A stretch of 64,000 nt of DNA from NCBI GenBank assembly GCA_029582265.1, contig CM055816.1, forward strand, positions 29,990,366-30,054,365, given 5' to 3'. The notes beneath the pieces are model-generated. The model was not told where the DNA came from and made no database searches. It worked only from the letters and a program-made list of their open reading frames with translations. The stretch is from Zoroaster sp. YZ-2022. Taxonomy: Eukaryota; Echinodermata; Asteroidea; Forcipulatida; Zoroasteridae. The position numbers and the translations under genes are program-made. Below are positions 23,568-36,243 of this stretch, piece after piece; position 1 is the first letter of the stretch; every line of letters begins with the position of its first letter.

Positions 23568-24800
23568 CATCAGACTACCCAAACCCCAGCAGCTAGTAGT
23601 CCCTCTGCTAAAACCACTAGCCCATCTGACTACCCAAACCCCAGCAGCTAGTAGTCCCTCTGCTAAAACCACTAGCCCATCTGACTACCCAAACTCCAGC
23701 AGCTAGTAGTCCCTCTGCTAAAACCACTAGCCCATCAGACTACCCAAACCCCAGCAGCTAGTAGTCCCGCTGCTAAAACCACTAGCCCATCAGACTACCC
23801 AAACCCCAGCAGCTAGTAGTCCCGCTGCTAAAACCACTAGCCCATCTGACTACCCAAACCCCAGCAGCTAGTTGTCCCGCTGCTAAAACCACTAGCCCAT
23901 CTGACTACCCTAACACCAGCAGCTAGTAGTCCCGCTGCTAAAACCACTAGCCCATCAGACTACCCAAACCCCAGCAGCTAGTAGTCCCGCTGCTAAAACC
24001 ACTAGCCCATCTGACTACCCAAACCCCAGCAGCTAGTAGTCCCGCTGCTAAAACCACTAGCCCATCAGACTACCCAAACCCCAGCAGCTAGTAGTCCCGC
24101 TGCTAAAACCACTAGCCCATCTGACTACCCAAACCCCAGCAGCTAGTAGTCCCGCTGCTAAAACCACTAGCCCATCTGACTACCCAAACCCCAGTAGCTA
24201 GTAGTCCTGCTGCTAAAACCACTAGCCCATCTGACTACCCAAACCCCAGCAGCTAGTAGTCCCTCTGCTAAAACCACTAGCCCATCTGACTACCCAAACC
24301 CCAGCAGCTAGTAGTCCCTCTGCTAAAACCACTAGCCCATCTGACTACCCAAACCCCAGCAGCTAGTAGTCCCGCTGCTAAAACCACTAGCCCATCTGAC
24401 TACCCAAACCCCAGCAGCTAGTAGTCCCGCTGCTAAAACCACTAGCCCATCAGACTACCCAAACCCCAGCAGCTAGTAGTCCCGCTGCTAAAACCACTAG
24501 CCCATCTGACTACCCAAACCCCAGCAGCTAGTAGTCCCGCTGCTAAAACCACTAGCCCATCTGACTACCCAAACCCCAGTAGCTAGTAGTCCTGCTGCTA
24601 AAACCACTAGCCCATCTGACTACCCAAACCCCAGCAGCTAGTAGTCCCTCTGCTAAAACCACTAGCCCATCAGACTATAGTCCCTCTGCTAAAACCACTA
24701 GCCAAACCCCAGCAGCTAGTAGTCCCTCTGCTAAAACCACTAGCCCATCTGACTACCCAAACCCCAGCAGCTAGTAGTCCCACTGCTAAAACCACTAGCC
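23568..24800. repeat. 55-bp satellite array, about 22 copies
   Basis: The unit begins ACTAGCCCATCTGACTACCC and contains CCCCAGCAGCTAGTAGTCCC. Copies differ at few positions (TCTGAC/TCAGAC, CCCTCT/CCCGCT/CCTGCT), and variants recur in blocks, e.g. the CAGTAGCTAGTAGTCCTGCT variant appears twice 385 bp apart, which indicates block duplication of seven units. One copy near 24,675 is deleted. No coding role is evident. Confidence 0.95.
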
Positions 24801-24804
24801 TCGG

Positions 24805-26010
24805 TCTAGCGTTAATTTTGACCCCTGATATAAGTATTTGTCTATTGTCTAAAGTTTACAAATAGTCCAGAAAAAATATTGCCGCAATTAATCAAATAGT
24901 AAATTTCGCTATTTGCCTAGATGTATTAAAATTGATAGACAATACGAGGGAGATGATAAGGTCAATAATTGTAGTATTTTGTTGTTAGGCCTAAAAAAAA
25001 GTGATGCGGTGATGCATTTTTTTTCCTGGTAATTTTTTTTTTTGAATTAACGTTTGCATGTTAACGTTATTTACTGAAGTTATGATGACGTACTTTGTTT
25101 TAGGCACTAATTCACATTACGGGCTTTCATATGGTGCATGTTTTGTATTGATGTGACGATGCTAAGTATGACATCATCCATCGACAACTTTCACGTGTTA
25201 AACATATGGGGTTTTGGCGGAAACAAGAAGAAAAATAATCGAACAAAAACAATAGGGTTTCGGTGATGCACATGGACACCAGAAACCAGAGACTTGTTTG
25301 GGGGGGCCTTAGCTACACCAGAATACATTAATTTGGAAATTAGCTTGTGAGCGTATTTACAAAAAGGTATATGTTCAAGTTTAAGAAATATTTTCAAACA
25401 CTGCCCCCGCCCCTCCAACTCTGGATGACCAAGCACAGGACCAATCCAAAAATGATAAATACGGTGACCTTACATTTCAACACTTAACAATGACAAAAAT
25501 TAACTGCTGTCATTTGCAAACAATGAGAAATGTGTACCTTCAATTACACAGATTCATCCTGGCTGTCCTTGGCAGTACATCTGTGTACTTTATTGAAAGG
25601 AGACATCTGTACCAATGACAAAAATAATGACAAATTTACTGCGATGCCATTGTCAATCTTCCCCACAAATAATTTTGTACGAGAAACTCTTTCCTAAATT
25701 CAAACAGGAAATTATTTCCTTTTTCTAACAAGTGACAAATAAGTAATTGGGACATATTACAATTCAACCAATTGGTTGTTAATTTTTGTTTTATTTATCT
25801 ATTCTATATATATCTTACTTGGGGTGCTATATCACTTTTAAAAATATATCGCCTATGTTTGGCTCAAGAGATTCTAAAAATAGAATTTAAAAAGCGAACA
25901 AATTAAAAAAATTAATATCGTTATTAAATGAACAAAAAACAATTTTCAAATTCAGATGTTGGCGACTGTTTAAAAGCGATATTTAAAATGCGTTTGATTC
26001 TGATTGACAG
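24805..26010. other. no gene recognised
   Basis: AT-rich DNA between the two satellites with no similarity that I recognise. Confidence 0.5.
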
Positions 26011-28104
26011 CCACACTGGCCAATCTGAAGACTACACACACCCAATCTGAAGACTACGCACACCCAATCTGAAGACTACGCACACCCAATCTGAAGACTA
26101 CGCACACCCAATCTGAAGACTACGCACACCCAATCTGAAGACCACGCACACCCAATCTGAAGACCACGCACACCCAATCTGAAGACCACGCACACCCAAT
26201 CTGAAGACCACGCACACCCAATCTGAAGACTACGCACACCCAATCTGAAGACTACGCACACCCAATCTGAAGACTACGCACACCCAATCTGAAGACTACG
26301 CACACCCAATCTGAAGACTACGCACACCCAATCTGAAGACTACGCACACCCAATCTGAAGACTACGCACACCCAATCTGAAGACTACGCACACCCAATCT
26401 GAAGACTACTCACACCCAATCTGAAGACTACACACACCCAATCTGAAGACTACGCACACCCAATCTGAAGACTACGCACACCCAATCTGAAGACTACGCA
26501 CACCCAATCTGAAGACTACTCACACCCAATCTGAAGACTACACACACCCAATCTGAAGACTACGCACACCCAATCTGAAGACACACACACCCAATCTGAA
26601 GACTACGCACACCCAATCTGAAGACTACGCACACCCAATCTGAAGACTACGCACACCCAATCTGAAGACTACGCACACCCAATCTGAAGACTACGCACAC
26701 CCAATCTGAAGACTACTCACACCCAATCTGAAGACTACGCACACCCAATCTGAAGACTACGCACACCCAATCTGAAGACTACGCACACCCAATCTGAAGA
26801 CTACGCACACCCAATCTGAAGACTACGCACACCCAATCTGAAGACTACGCACACCCAATCTGAAGACTACGCACACCCAATCTGAAGACAACGCACACCC
26901 AATCTGAAGACCACGCACACCCAATCTGAAGACCACGCACACCCAATCTGAAGACCACGCACACCCAATCTGAAGACCACGCACACCCAATCTGAAGACT
27001 ACGCACACCCAATCTGAAGACTACGCACACCCAATCTGAAGACTACGCACACCCAATCTGAAGACTACGCACACCCAATCTGAAGACTACGCACACCCAA
27101 TCTGAAGACTACGCACACCCAATCTGAAGACTACTCACACCCAATCTGAAGACTACACACACCCAATCTGAAGACTACGCACACCCAATCTGAAGACTAC
27201 GCACACCCAATCTGAAGACTACGCACACCCAATCTGAAGACTACTCACACCCAATCTGAAGACTACACACACCCAATCTGAAGACTACGCACACCCAATC
27301 TGAAGACACACACACCCAATCTGAAGACTACGCACACCCAATCTGAAGACTACGCACACCCAATCTGAAGACTACGCACACCCAATCTGAAGACTACGCA
27401 CACCCAATCTGAAGACTACGCACACCCAATCTGAAGACTACTCACACCCAATCTGAAGACTACGCACACCCAATCTGAAGACTACGCACACCCAATCTGA
27501 AGACTACGCACACCCAATCTGAAGACTACGCACACCCAATCTGAAGACTACGCACACCCAATCTGAAGACTACACACACCCAATCTGAAGACTACACACA
27601 CCCAATCTGAAGACTACACACACCCAATCTGAAGACTACGCACACCCAATCTGAAGACTACACACACCCAATCTGAAGACTACACACACCCAATCTGAAG
27701 ACTACACACCCAATCTGAAGACTACGCACCCAATCTGAAGACTACTCACACCCAATCTGAAGACTACACACACCCAATCTGAAGACTACGCACACCCAAT
27801 CTGAAGACACACACACCCAATCTGAAGACTACGCACACCCAATCTGAAGACTACGCACACCCAATCTGAAGACTACGCACACCCAATCTGAAGACTACAC
27901 ACACCCAATCTGAAGACTACGCACACCCAATCTGAAGACTACACACACCCAATCTGAAGACTACACACACCCAATCTGAAGACTACGCACACCCAATCTG
28001 AAGACTACGCACACCCAATCTGAAGACTACGCACACCCAATCTGAAGACTACGCACACCCAATCTGAAGACTATGCACACCCAATCTGAAGACTACGCAC
28101 ACCC
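26011..28104. repeat. 22-bp satellite array, about 95 copies, with 725-bp higher-order period
   Basis: The unit is ACACCCAATCTGAAGACTAC plus GC, with variants in the last positions (CCACGC, TACTC, TACAC) and a shortened unit (GACACACAC). The variants recur exactly 725 bp apart (26,405/27,130; 26,515/27,240; 26,580/27,305; 26,712/27,437), showing that a 33-unit block was duplicated. The array ends about 40 bp before the left end of segmental copy B. Open frames reading VFRLGV repeats are repeat artefacts. Confidence 0.95.
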
Positions 28105-29473
28105 TCGTACAAGCTGAGGATTAAAACAGTGGGCCAACATTTTATTATTTTGAGTTTTTATTTACTGATAATAATCCTTGGTGGATTTTTTTCATTCAAT
28201 GTCTCAAATGAAAGCTTATAACTTCCTTAACCCCAGAAAAATAGCAATTCAACATTTAAATCTATTTCTTACCATCAAATCCTGAAATCGGCCCAAATAC
28301 TGCTGATATATCTTTAAGAAAAGTGTATGTAAAGCACTAGTTTACACAGGATATGCAAGATATGCAACCGGTATCTGTAAATCTACTGATAGACTTGTGG
28401 TGCTACTGGTTTTAGGTACTGCCTTTTCTTGTAAACCCAGTATGTGATCTATGTGTACAAAATGAATTCTACCATTGTTGTACATACGTACCAAATATGT
28501 TCATCGAACCACAGATTTTCGTTACCTTTCAGGGCAACCATTTCATCAACCCACCCACGAACTTTACACAAACTCTCTGATCAATTTGCAATTCTCGTTC
28601 CTGCACTCGGCCTTTATCATGGTACAATTTTGTTCCTAGGCTGTCTTTTCAAAAATAATTCAGCAGGTGTTCTACCAGTCGTAGTATGTGGAGTATTCCA
28701 ATACGTAATTAGAAAATTTGCCAACTTATGATGTGTTGACAAATCACATTTCCGTGGATCAGGATCAAGAATTAGCTTGATGAGTGCTCTCTTAATTACT
28801 ACTTGAACAGTACGCTCAGCAGCTCCATTTGAGGCTGGGTGATACGGTGCCACACGCTTGGATTTATTTTTCCATCAGGCTTAGGTACTACTACAATGGG
28901 AGAAGCCCATTCCCTACGATCTACTTTAGATATTACTCCATTATCTTGTAATCGTTTCAGTTCAAGTTCAACTTTGTCTCTCAAAGCATATGGGACAGGC
29001 CGTGCCTTACAGAAATTCGGTTTCGTTCCTTCAGGAATTCTCACTGAAGCAGTGAAATCCTTGAAGGGGTTTCCATACTCTGCAAACACTGCTTTGTGTT
29101 AAGTTATTCATAGTGTATGTACACAGTTTCACTGATGAATCCTGTAGCAGCCACGCCTTCAGGTGTTTTTGGTAGACTGTGTCTGATACAATAGTCACAG
29201 ACGCCCCTAGTATCCAACTCCATCTGGATCGGGGTGCCTCCAACCGGAATATCCAGAAGTATGCCCAATTTTTTGATGACGACTCCTTGTGTATAAATCA
29301 AGTTCCTCCTCATCACTAACAGTAGTTGAGACAAGTTTTACTGTTTTAGGTTTCTGTTGTTGCTTTATTCTACATGCTCAGACAATGTGATCTACTTTCT
29401 TGCAGTTATAGCAAGTGGATGATTTGTGAGGGCATTGGCTTCATGTACATTGGTAGCAAGTACTTGTTTTAGC

Positions 29474-29748
29474 CCTACTACAGGAGTCAAAATCAGTCAA
29501 AATGTTGATATACATGTACTTGCTAAGGTATATCTAGTGCAAAAGTCAAACACTGTCAAACCTTACGTGCAGTAAGTACATTTACACGTCAAAATGAGTC
29601 GATCGTTTTTGACCGGTAAAAGCATTGTCTGGTATTATTGAGGGTGGTCAAAATGACAGTAAAAACCAGTCAAAAATGTCAAAACAGGCAGTTGACTGGT
29701 TTTGACCTCTTTAGTAACTTCCCACTAAAGTGCAGCAATTGTAGCAGG
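29474..29748. mobile_element. short inverted-repeat element (CCCTCCTAC type), copy B
   Basis: Counterpart of 1,340-1,647, with about 30 bp deleted and altered ends (CCCTACTAC / GTAGCAGGG). Confidence 0.55.
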
Positions 29749-29816
29749 GTTAAACGACTTGGATGCACCTTTGTGTGAGATCCATCTTGACCACTCTTTG
29801 GATTTGTAGTATTATA

Positions 29817-30092
29817 TACTACTCAAAACAATTTAGGGAACACCAGAATAATCTCAGTTAAAGCAAGATAATTTATTTAAGATAAACACAATTTTTCACA
29901 GAATTGATGAGAAACAACTGCACAATGAAACAGATGATAAAGGATGCATGTAGTGATTACACATTTCATGACATGACTAATGAAAGAGAGAGGTGGTTGC
30001 AAATGAAAATCCCGGTTCATGGAACATTTCAATAACGGGTGTGACTACCTGATGTTAAAAATCCAGTGTTTCCTAAATTGTTTTGAGTAGTA
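29817..30092. mobile_element. MITE with ~28-bp inverted repeats, copy B
   Basis: Counterpart of 1,693-1,968, flanked by TA, with TACTACTCAAAA / TTTTGAGTAGTA ends. Confidence 0.8.
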
Positions 30093-30944
30093 TACTTAAC
30101 TGTTCACAGTCACCGGCTTACTTCCCAGTGTGTCTGGAACATGACAAAAATTGATATCTTTTGCCTGTTTATTTGCTATCTCCATGGCTGTAGCAATTTC
30201 TACTGCATTATCCAGTGTGAGATTTTTCTCATCCAACAATTTCTTTTGGCACATTGAATTTCCCAGGCCACAAACTAGGCGATCTCTTATAGCTTCATTG
30301 AGAAAAGCCTGAAACTCTTGCAAAAGTGCTCGCAAGACGTTTAAATTCCACCAGATACATGAACGTGGCCACCGTTTCACTTTCTAGCTGATCCCGTTTG
30401 TGAAACTTGAATCATTTGCGGTTCGGGGGTGTAATGGTTCTTAAGTAGCATCAAATGACTTTTCACTTGGTTTCCCTGGTGAGACTAAATTCTTAAGCAG
30501 ACCATACCCCTTTGGTCCTATGATTGTCAAGAACACGCTTTCTGCAAAGTCGTCTGCAATTGCGTTAGCAATGAAAAACTGCTCTAGTCGTTCCAGGTAG
30601 TATTCAAACTGTTCTTCTCCCTCCCGATATTCACCTATCTTGCCGATAATTGCGCTGCCATTGTGTTTCCCTAAATGTTCCCGATACTTAGCTGGAACTA
30701 TGAACACGGTTCAGAATTTGTATCCCGGCCATCCTCATCGCCAAATATATAATATTTTAGGGGTTCAAAGTCACTGACACGAGATACAAAGATGTCTTCT
30801 TTAATTCTAGAACCAGTACTTGTACTATTTATAGTAAACACATGATTAACAAATCCCAACAACAGAGGGCTCACTTCAAGTATTACAATCTTACCAAGTT
30901 ACATGTACATACTACACCCATTATTTGGTTTTAGACTTACATAC

Positions 30945-31084
30945 CTTCCATTTTAGGTTGGTCACCTTGTCCGAGAAGATCACTAGTAGCAGTATGATCA
31001 CAATGCTACATGTAATAAGAATCCATATCCAGGATGGCAGATCTGGTGTACCCTTTGGGGGTTTCACAGAAACGGGTTCACTAT
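30945..31084 (-). CDS. Ig-superfamily gene copy B, transmembrane exon
   Basis: The acceptor (TTTTTTCAG) and donor (GGAAG|GTATGT) match copy A. It encodes a longer stalk (VKPPKGTPDLPSW), a hydrophobic span (IWILITCSIVIILLLVIF) and a basic end (KVTNLKWK). The extra stalk residues and shorter hydrophobic core relative to A arise from two compensating in-frame length changes. The exon is still open, so the copy B gene was not immediately lost after duplication. Confidence 0.68.
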
Positions 31085-31839
31085 CTGAAAAAAGCACAAA
31101 ATATGCAAAGGGTCAACAAAATATATGTACAATATATATAGTAGCAAAAATTAGCCTATTTCACATATTTTGTTAGCAGCGGCAAAGGGCAAACGAAAGT
31201 TTCAGAGTTACAAAGGTGAACTGCATGTGTACGAATATACGAACAAGCTAGCTATAGATGCAAAAGCGCACGAGCACAAACTTTAAACTTTTGTAACAGC
31301 TGCGTGTACGTCTGCCGATATGTCAGACACGCCAGCATAAACAAGAGGGAAATATCAGCATATTCAGATAAATTTTACAAAATCAATGGTCTGCAGCGAC
31401 CATTGTGAAATTACATACAAACAGAAAACGGGCGAAAAAGGGAAGGGAAATGGTGGGAAAATGCATGATTTTATGCAACAAGTACTTATTAAATGTAAAA
31501 CAAGTAGGGGGCTTGAGGGCTAATGGTGTGGGTAAAGGCACACACTGCTGACAAAAAAGAGATCATCCCATACAAAAAACAGCAAAAAATAAAATGTACA
31601 CATACTGTGTATGAACCACTAAAATGTATATTGGTATCTGGTAACGTGCATTCAATTCAACCATCTACTATGTAGTTTACAGGAAATCAATCCACCACAA
31701 AATCTATACAAAATGTACAAGGTGAGGGTACATGAAGGCACATACTGCAGGCGAAAAAATGAGATCATCCCATAAAAAAAACATCAAAAATACAAATATT
31801 TAAGTGAATTACCAGCAAAAAATAAAATGTACACATACT

Positions 31840-32878
31840 GGGCCGGATAAATAAAAGTTAGCAATTGTTTATCTAGTAAAAGCTCAAGCAATAGCAATTG
31901 CTTAACAAGTAAAAGCTCAAGGTTAAGCAATTGCTTAAAAATGTATAAATAACCTTCTTCTTTGACTAGCACCTGTTGCTTGGGTGGGTTAGCAATTGCT
32001 TATGGGTATAACAATGATGGGAGGTCATTTCCGATTAGCCTAGTGGTTGTATATGAGGCATGTGTTAGCAACATGGATGCTGCCGAAGAATTGGGGAGTG
32101 GTACAAATAGTGAGCAATCTTTGAACGAACTGTTCGTTAGTATAATCAAAGAGTACCCTGTTCTAATCGAGAAAAGTCAGTTGCCGGGGTAAAAGACATG
32201 AAGGCAAATGCACTTAAAAAGCACAAATGTCAATTGCTACCAACACAGGTAAAGCTATGGATGAGAAGCAAATTTTGAAAAAGATAGCAAACATGAAAAG
32301 TCAAGTGAAGAAGAAAACAGATGGAATGCAAACAGGAAATAGGAAGATTGTTTTGGTTCCATGGGAACAAGATCTGTACAACATCTTCAAAGGGGATGAA
32401 AACCCGACTATTACGAAGATGTCATGCGCCATTTCTGCTGGTTTCAAACCAAGTACTTCGACTGCTGCTAGCCACTCCAAATTTTCAAAATTGAACCGAA
32501 ATAATTTCCGGTATCTGGTATGATTGACTTCATCACGATTTATTCTTTCATTGTACACCTTTTCATGTTCCCTTACATGCATAAACTCGGCCATGATGGC
32601 AGGAGTAATGCAACATGCAAGTGTTAGCAAATGCGTAAGCTCCTCATTTAGTATCTTGTAAAAATATTAGCAAGTGCTACAAGTCATTAGTAAAAGGTCT
32701 GGTTTATTTATATGCTTCCAAGCAAGTGCTAATCTCTCTAGTAATTGCTTAAAAATCATAGCACTTGCTTTTGCTAACTACTGGAAGCAATTACTTGCAA
32801 GTAATTGCTCACTTTTATTAATGAAGATTTAAGAAAATGACTAGTAAAAGCAATTGCTACTTTTTATTTATCCGGCCC
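31840..32878. mobile_element. Harbinger-type non-autonomous element (GGGCCGG family), 1,039 bp
   Basis: The terminal inverted repeats start GGGCCGGATAAATAAAA and the element is flanked by a 3-bp ACT duplication, as in PIF/Harbinger elements. Inside are a plus-strand gene for a Myb/SANT-like protein (about 32,070-32,523, broken by a frame change near 32,190). On the opposite strand is only the N-terminal end of a transposase (FMHVREHEKVYNERINRDEV, from 32,595 leftward). Harbinger elements normally carry both a Myb-like gene and a DDE transposase, so this is an internal deletion derivative. The subterminal DNA is packed with AGCAATTGCTT words. Confidence 0.85.
32071..32523 (+). pseudogene. Myb/SANT-like protein of Harbinger element (broken)
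   Basis: It reads MDAAEELGSGTNSEQS, then LNELFVSIIKEYPVLIEKSQ and, after a one-base frame change near 32,190, KAMDEKQILKKIANMKSQVK and a C-terminal region. The helix-rich, Lys-rich pattern with spaced aromatic residues fits the trihelix/Myb-like DNA-binding partner of Harbinger transposases. The intact version is at 35,680-36,243 (minus). Confidence 0.6.
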
Positions 32879-33405
32879 ACTGTGTATGAACCACTAAAAT
32901 GTATATTGGTATCTGGTAACGTGCATTCAATTCAACCATCTACTATGTAGTTTACAGGAAATCAATCCACCACAAATCTATACAAAATGTACAAGGTGAG
33001 GGTACATGAAGGCACATACTGCAGGCGAAAAAATGAGATCATCCCATAAAAAAAACATCAAAAATACAAATATTTAAGTGAATTACCACTTAAAATTATT
33101 AACATTTAAAGGGAAGGCACAACATTTCAACCCTATGTAGTTTACAAAAATATAGTTTAACCAAAAAAACTAACCTAGGAAAATTTTCGAGAAAGCAATG
33201 TTTTTAGAAAACAATTAAGAATTGTTACTATATATGTTTCTCCTGTTTTTTTTTTCATTTTACAAAAAGTTCCAGACATACATAATTTACTGTTCTCTCC
33301 TCAGATAGAATCATGTGATGATTGATACGTGTATACCAAGTTCACACCTGGTATGGTTTTAGATAATATTTTGATGATCTGGTAATAAATTGTACCTTCC
33401 CTTCA

Positions 33406-33620
33406 AAGGGACAGTATCATCACGATCAAAGCAGACTTTCAACAGGGCATGGAATCGGTGTCCTAGTTTAAGATGAACAAAGTGACTGAAAATTAATAGC
33501 TGGTTCATTTATACAGCAGCAACGGCAATATGACCTTATCATTTATGGCAGTCACTGACTTAATCTAAAAATAGCACTCTGATTCCATGCCCTGATCATG
33601 ACGATACTGACCCTTTAATT
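33406..33620. mobile_element. fold-back MITE (AAAGGGRCAG family), copy B
   Basis: Counterpart of 4,049-4,264, with a short internal deletion near the right end. Confidence 0.8.
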
Positions 33621-34086
33621 GTCACAAAATACATCACCAACAATGACATAATGCTGGAAAATGTGCAAGTAAAGAACATTTATGTAGGATTTGAGGCTTT
33701 TCATGGTGGAGATAGATGTTATTGAGTTCTTTCAGGTACACCATGTAATAATCTCTTCTTGGAAAAAGTGATGGCTCTGAGAAATGCCAGTTGGTTTGTT
33801 CTCAATGCCTCGACAAGTCTGCTCAAGTCATCGTCTGGAGAGTCTGTCTCCGGGCCGGATAAATAAAAGTTAGCAATTGCTTATCTAGTAAAAGCTCAAG
33901 CAATAGCAATTGCTTAACAAGTAAAAGCTCAAAGTTAAGCAATTGCTTAAAAATGTATAAATAACCTTTTGCTTGACTAAACACCTGTTGCTAGCCAAGG
34001 TTAGCAAATGCTCAAGAGTATAACAATAGCGGGTCATTTAAGCGTGTAATTTGTTAGTTTGCTATATATGTACTACCAATATAGGC

Positions 34087-34660
34087 CTACTTATTTCTCA
34101 ACACGAATAGGAGGATAGGAGTGAGTGAAAATGGATGGTGATGGAGATTTCGATGGTGGTAATGAACAAAGTTCTTGCGATTTATGAAATCATCCCCAAA
34201 TTGTCCTCCAGGTTTATTTATGCGTACATGAGTACAGTCTATGGCCCCAAGAGTGTAAGGAAACCCAAGCTTTTCAGCCCACCGTTGTTTTGCGTTGGTC
34301 ACATCTGTATTTGATACAGGGAATCTTACCCAGGTTGCATGCTCAGCACATATGCGGTCCAAAGTATTTTCTATGACAGTAGAAGCAGTAGGCTGAGTTA
34401 TGCCCATCACCTTCGCAACCGACGTCTGAAACCCCGGATCCGCTAAGTACCGCAAAGTTGTTTCCATGCGTTGAATTGGTGACAAACATCCACCACGAGT
34501 CTCATTATTTTCTGGCAGGAAAGTCTCTGCAAGCCACTCCACATTTTCCTTATCAAACCGAAAGAGTTGATGGTAAGTGGAAGGACTGGTCTCGTCACGA
34601 TTCATCCGATTCTGGTACACCTTAGGATGAGTTCTTACATTCATAAATAAGGCCATGATG
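34087..34660 (-). pseudogene. PIF/Harbinger transposase, N-terminal and core fragment
   Basis: The frame contains MALFMNVRTHPKVYQNRMNR, then a helix-turn-helix-like segment (VAKVMGITQPTASTVIENTL) and the first catalytic region LGAIDCTHVRI (DDE_Tnp_4 signature D), with a conserved FINRKNF soon after. The rest of the catalytic domain (second D and E) is missing, so it is an internally deleted transposase. The same N-terminal pattern with NRDE and FRFDKENVEWLA occurs in the E elements, linking the families. Confidence 0.85.
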
Positions 34661-34723
34661 ACAACATGTAGTGCAATATTGGGCCGGATAAATAAAAAGT
34701 AGCAATTGCTTTTACTAGTCATT

Positions 34724-35364
34724 AGGCCGTATTCATAAAAATAAGTAATTGCTTTTACTAAAGTAACAACCCCCTTTTACTTACCTTTTACTTAAATGTG
34801 TATTCATAGAAATAAGCAATGACTTTCAAGTAAAAGCTACAAATTTTAAGCATTAGTAATTGCTTTTTACTTATAAGTAAATGCTAGAGAAATTAGCACC
34901 TACTTCAATTTGTATTCATAAAAATGACCTTTGACTAGCATTTACTAGTGATTGTACAAGCACCTAATTTTTGGCTTGCTGTTTAGCCAATACAGACATA
35001 TCACATTTTCTGCCATGTTTTTACGTCCAAGACCACAACCTAAGGTGTATAACATCAGGCTTAATCGTGATGAAGTCAACCCTACCACTTACAGAACTTT
35101 ATTTAGGTTTGACAAAGAAAATGTGGAATGGCTTGCAAACACCTTCATACCACCAAATACCGAGACTCGTGGATGGTACTGTAGTACAATAGCAACTACT
35201 TGAGAACTTACTAGCCGAGGCAAGTAACAACTGTAATCATTTAGCAAATGGTTATGAATAAGATTTTTAGCAATTGCTTAGACTAGACCTTTTACTTACC
35301 TAGCTGTTGCTTTTACTTATAGCATTTACTAGTAAGTAATTACTTATTTTTATGAATACGGCCT
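34724..35364. mobile_element. Harbinger-type element E (inner layer), 641 bp
   Basis: Its inverted termini are AGGCCGTATTCATAAAAAT and the reverse, flanked by ATT on both sides. It contains a plus-strand 5' fragment of a Harbinger transposase (34,952-35,203: MFLRPRPQPKVYNIRLNRDE ... DKENVEWLANTF). The near-identical copy E' is at 38,829-39,468 in the opposite orientation. Confidence 0.9.
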
Positions 35365-35572
35365 ATTTTCTTAAATCTTCATTAATAAAAGTGAGCAATT
35401 ACTTGCAAGTAATTGCTTCCAGTAGTTAGCAAAAGCAAGTGCTATGATTTTTAAGCAATTACTAGAGAGATTAGCACTTGCTTGGAAGCATATAAATAAA
35501 CCAGACCTTTTACTAATGACTTGTAGCACTTGCTAATATTTTTACAAGATACTAAATGAGGAGCTTACGCAT

Positions 35573-35760
35573 TTGCTAACACTTGCATGTTGCATTACTC
35601 CTGCCATCATGGCCGAGTTTATGCATGTAAGGGAACATGAAAAGGTGTACAATGAAAGAATAAATCGTGATGAAGTCAATCATACCAGATACCGGAAATT
35701 ATTTCGGTTCAATTTTGAAAATTTGGAGTGGCAAGCAGCAGTCGAAGTACTTGGTTTGAA
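35573..35760 (+). pseudogene. Harbinger transposase N-terminal stub in element C
   Basis: MAEFMHVREHEKVYNERINR, then RKLFRFNFENLEW: the first ~45 residues of a transposase. Beyond about 35,730 the frame runs antisense into the Myb-like gene, so the apparent 109-residue ORF is chimeric and non-functional. Confidence 0.6.
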
Positions 35761-36243
35761 ACCAGCAGAAATGGCGCATGGCATCTTCGTAATAGTCGGG
35801 TTTTCATCCCCTTTGAAGATGTTGTACAGATCTTGTTCCCATGGAACCAAAACAATCTTCCTATTTCCTGTTTGCATTCCATCTGTTTTCTTCTTCACAT
35901 GACTTTTCATGTTTGCTATCTTTTTCAAAATTTGCTTCTCATCCATAGCTTTACCTGTGTTGGTAGCAATTGACATTTGTGCTTTTTTAAGTGCATTTGC
36001 CTTCATGTCTTTTACCCCCGGCAACTGACTTTTCTCGATTACAACAGGGTACTCTTTGATTATACTAACGAACAGTTCGTTCAAAGATTGCTCACTATTT
36101 GTACCACTCCCCAATTCTTCGGCAGCATCCATGTTGCTAACACATGCCTCATATACAACCACTAGGCTAATCGGAAATGACCTCCCATCATTGTTATACC
36201 CATAAGCAATTGCTAACCCACCCAAGCAACAGGTGCTAGTCAA
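35680..36243 (-). CDS. Harbinger Myb/SANT-like DNA-binding protein
   Basis: An intact frame. The likely start is the internal methionine of MDAAEELGSG (about 36,132), since the preceding residues overlap element flank sequence. It has an acidic/Gly start, a helical segment (LNELFVSIIKEYPVVIEKSQ), a Lys-rich helix (KQILKKIANMKSHVKKKTDG) and a conserved VPWEQDLYNIFKGDENPT block. In autonomous Harbinger elements this partner recruits the transposase to the ends. Here it remains open although the transposase is lost, so it could only act in trans. Confidence 0.55.
   Translation of the reverse strand: MTSTCCLGGLAIAYGYNNDGRSFPISLVVVYEACVSNMDAAEELGSGTNSEQSLNELFVSIIKEYPVVIEKSQLPGVKDMKANALKKAQMSIATNTGKAMDEKQILKKIANMKSHVKKKTDGMQTGNRKIVLVPWEQDLYNIFKGDENPTITKMPCAISAGFKPSTSTAACHSKFSKLNRNNFRYLV

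Larger units (their letters stand above)
28170..30715 (-). pseudogene. decayed Ty3-type retroelement gag-pol (copy B)
   Basis: The same relic as at 30-2,560, with the same deletions: gag-like segment (30,707-30,441 and 30,380-30,096), zinc knuckle (~29,430-29,370), protease (29,334-29,100; the DTG region is disrupted by a frame change), RT N-terminus (29,089-28,870) and integrase end (28,853-28,617). Copy B keeps some frames that copy A has lost (94-residue gag piece) and vice versa. Confidence 0.85.
31578..33090. repeat. 240-bp tandem duplication split by a transposon
   Basis: The segment from AAAATAAAATGTACACATAC to AAGTGAATTACCA occurs twice (31,578-31,822 and, without its first bases, 32,879-33,090). 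Copy A has it once (3,430-3,680). The transposon at 31,840-32,878 is inserted inside the second unit. Confidence 0.85.

Noticed and set aside
26076..27030. Repeated VFRLGVRSLQIGCAW open frames
   Set aside because: A 22-bp period lacking stops yields open frames automatically.
23568..28104. CRISPR-like regular arrays
   Set aside because: Units are contiguous with no unique spacers, in a eukaryotic context; these are satellites.
32301..32630. 109-residue transposase-like protein
   Set aside because: Only the first ~45 residues are transposase; the rest is antisense to the Myb-like gene, so it is a deletion junction and not a gene.
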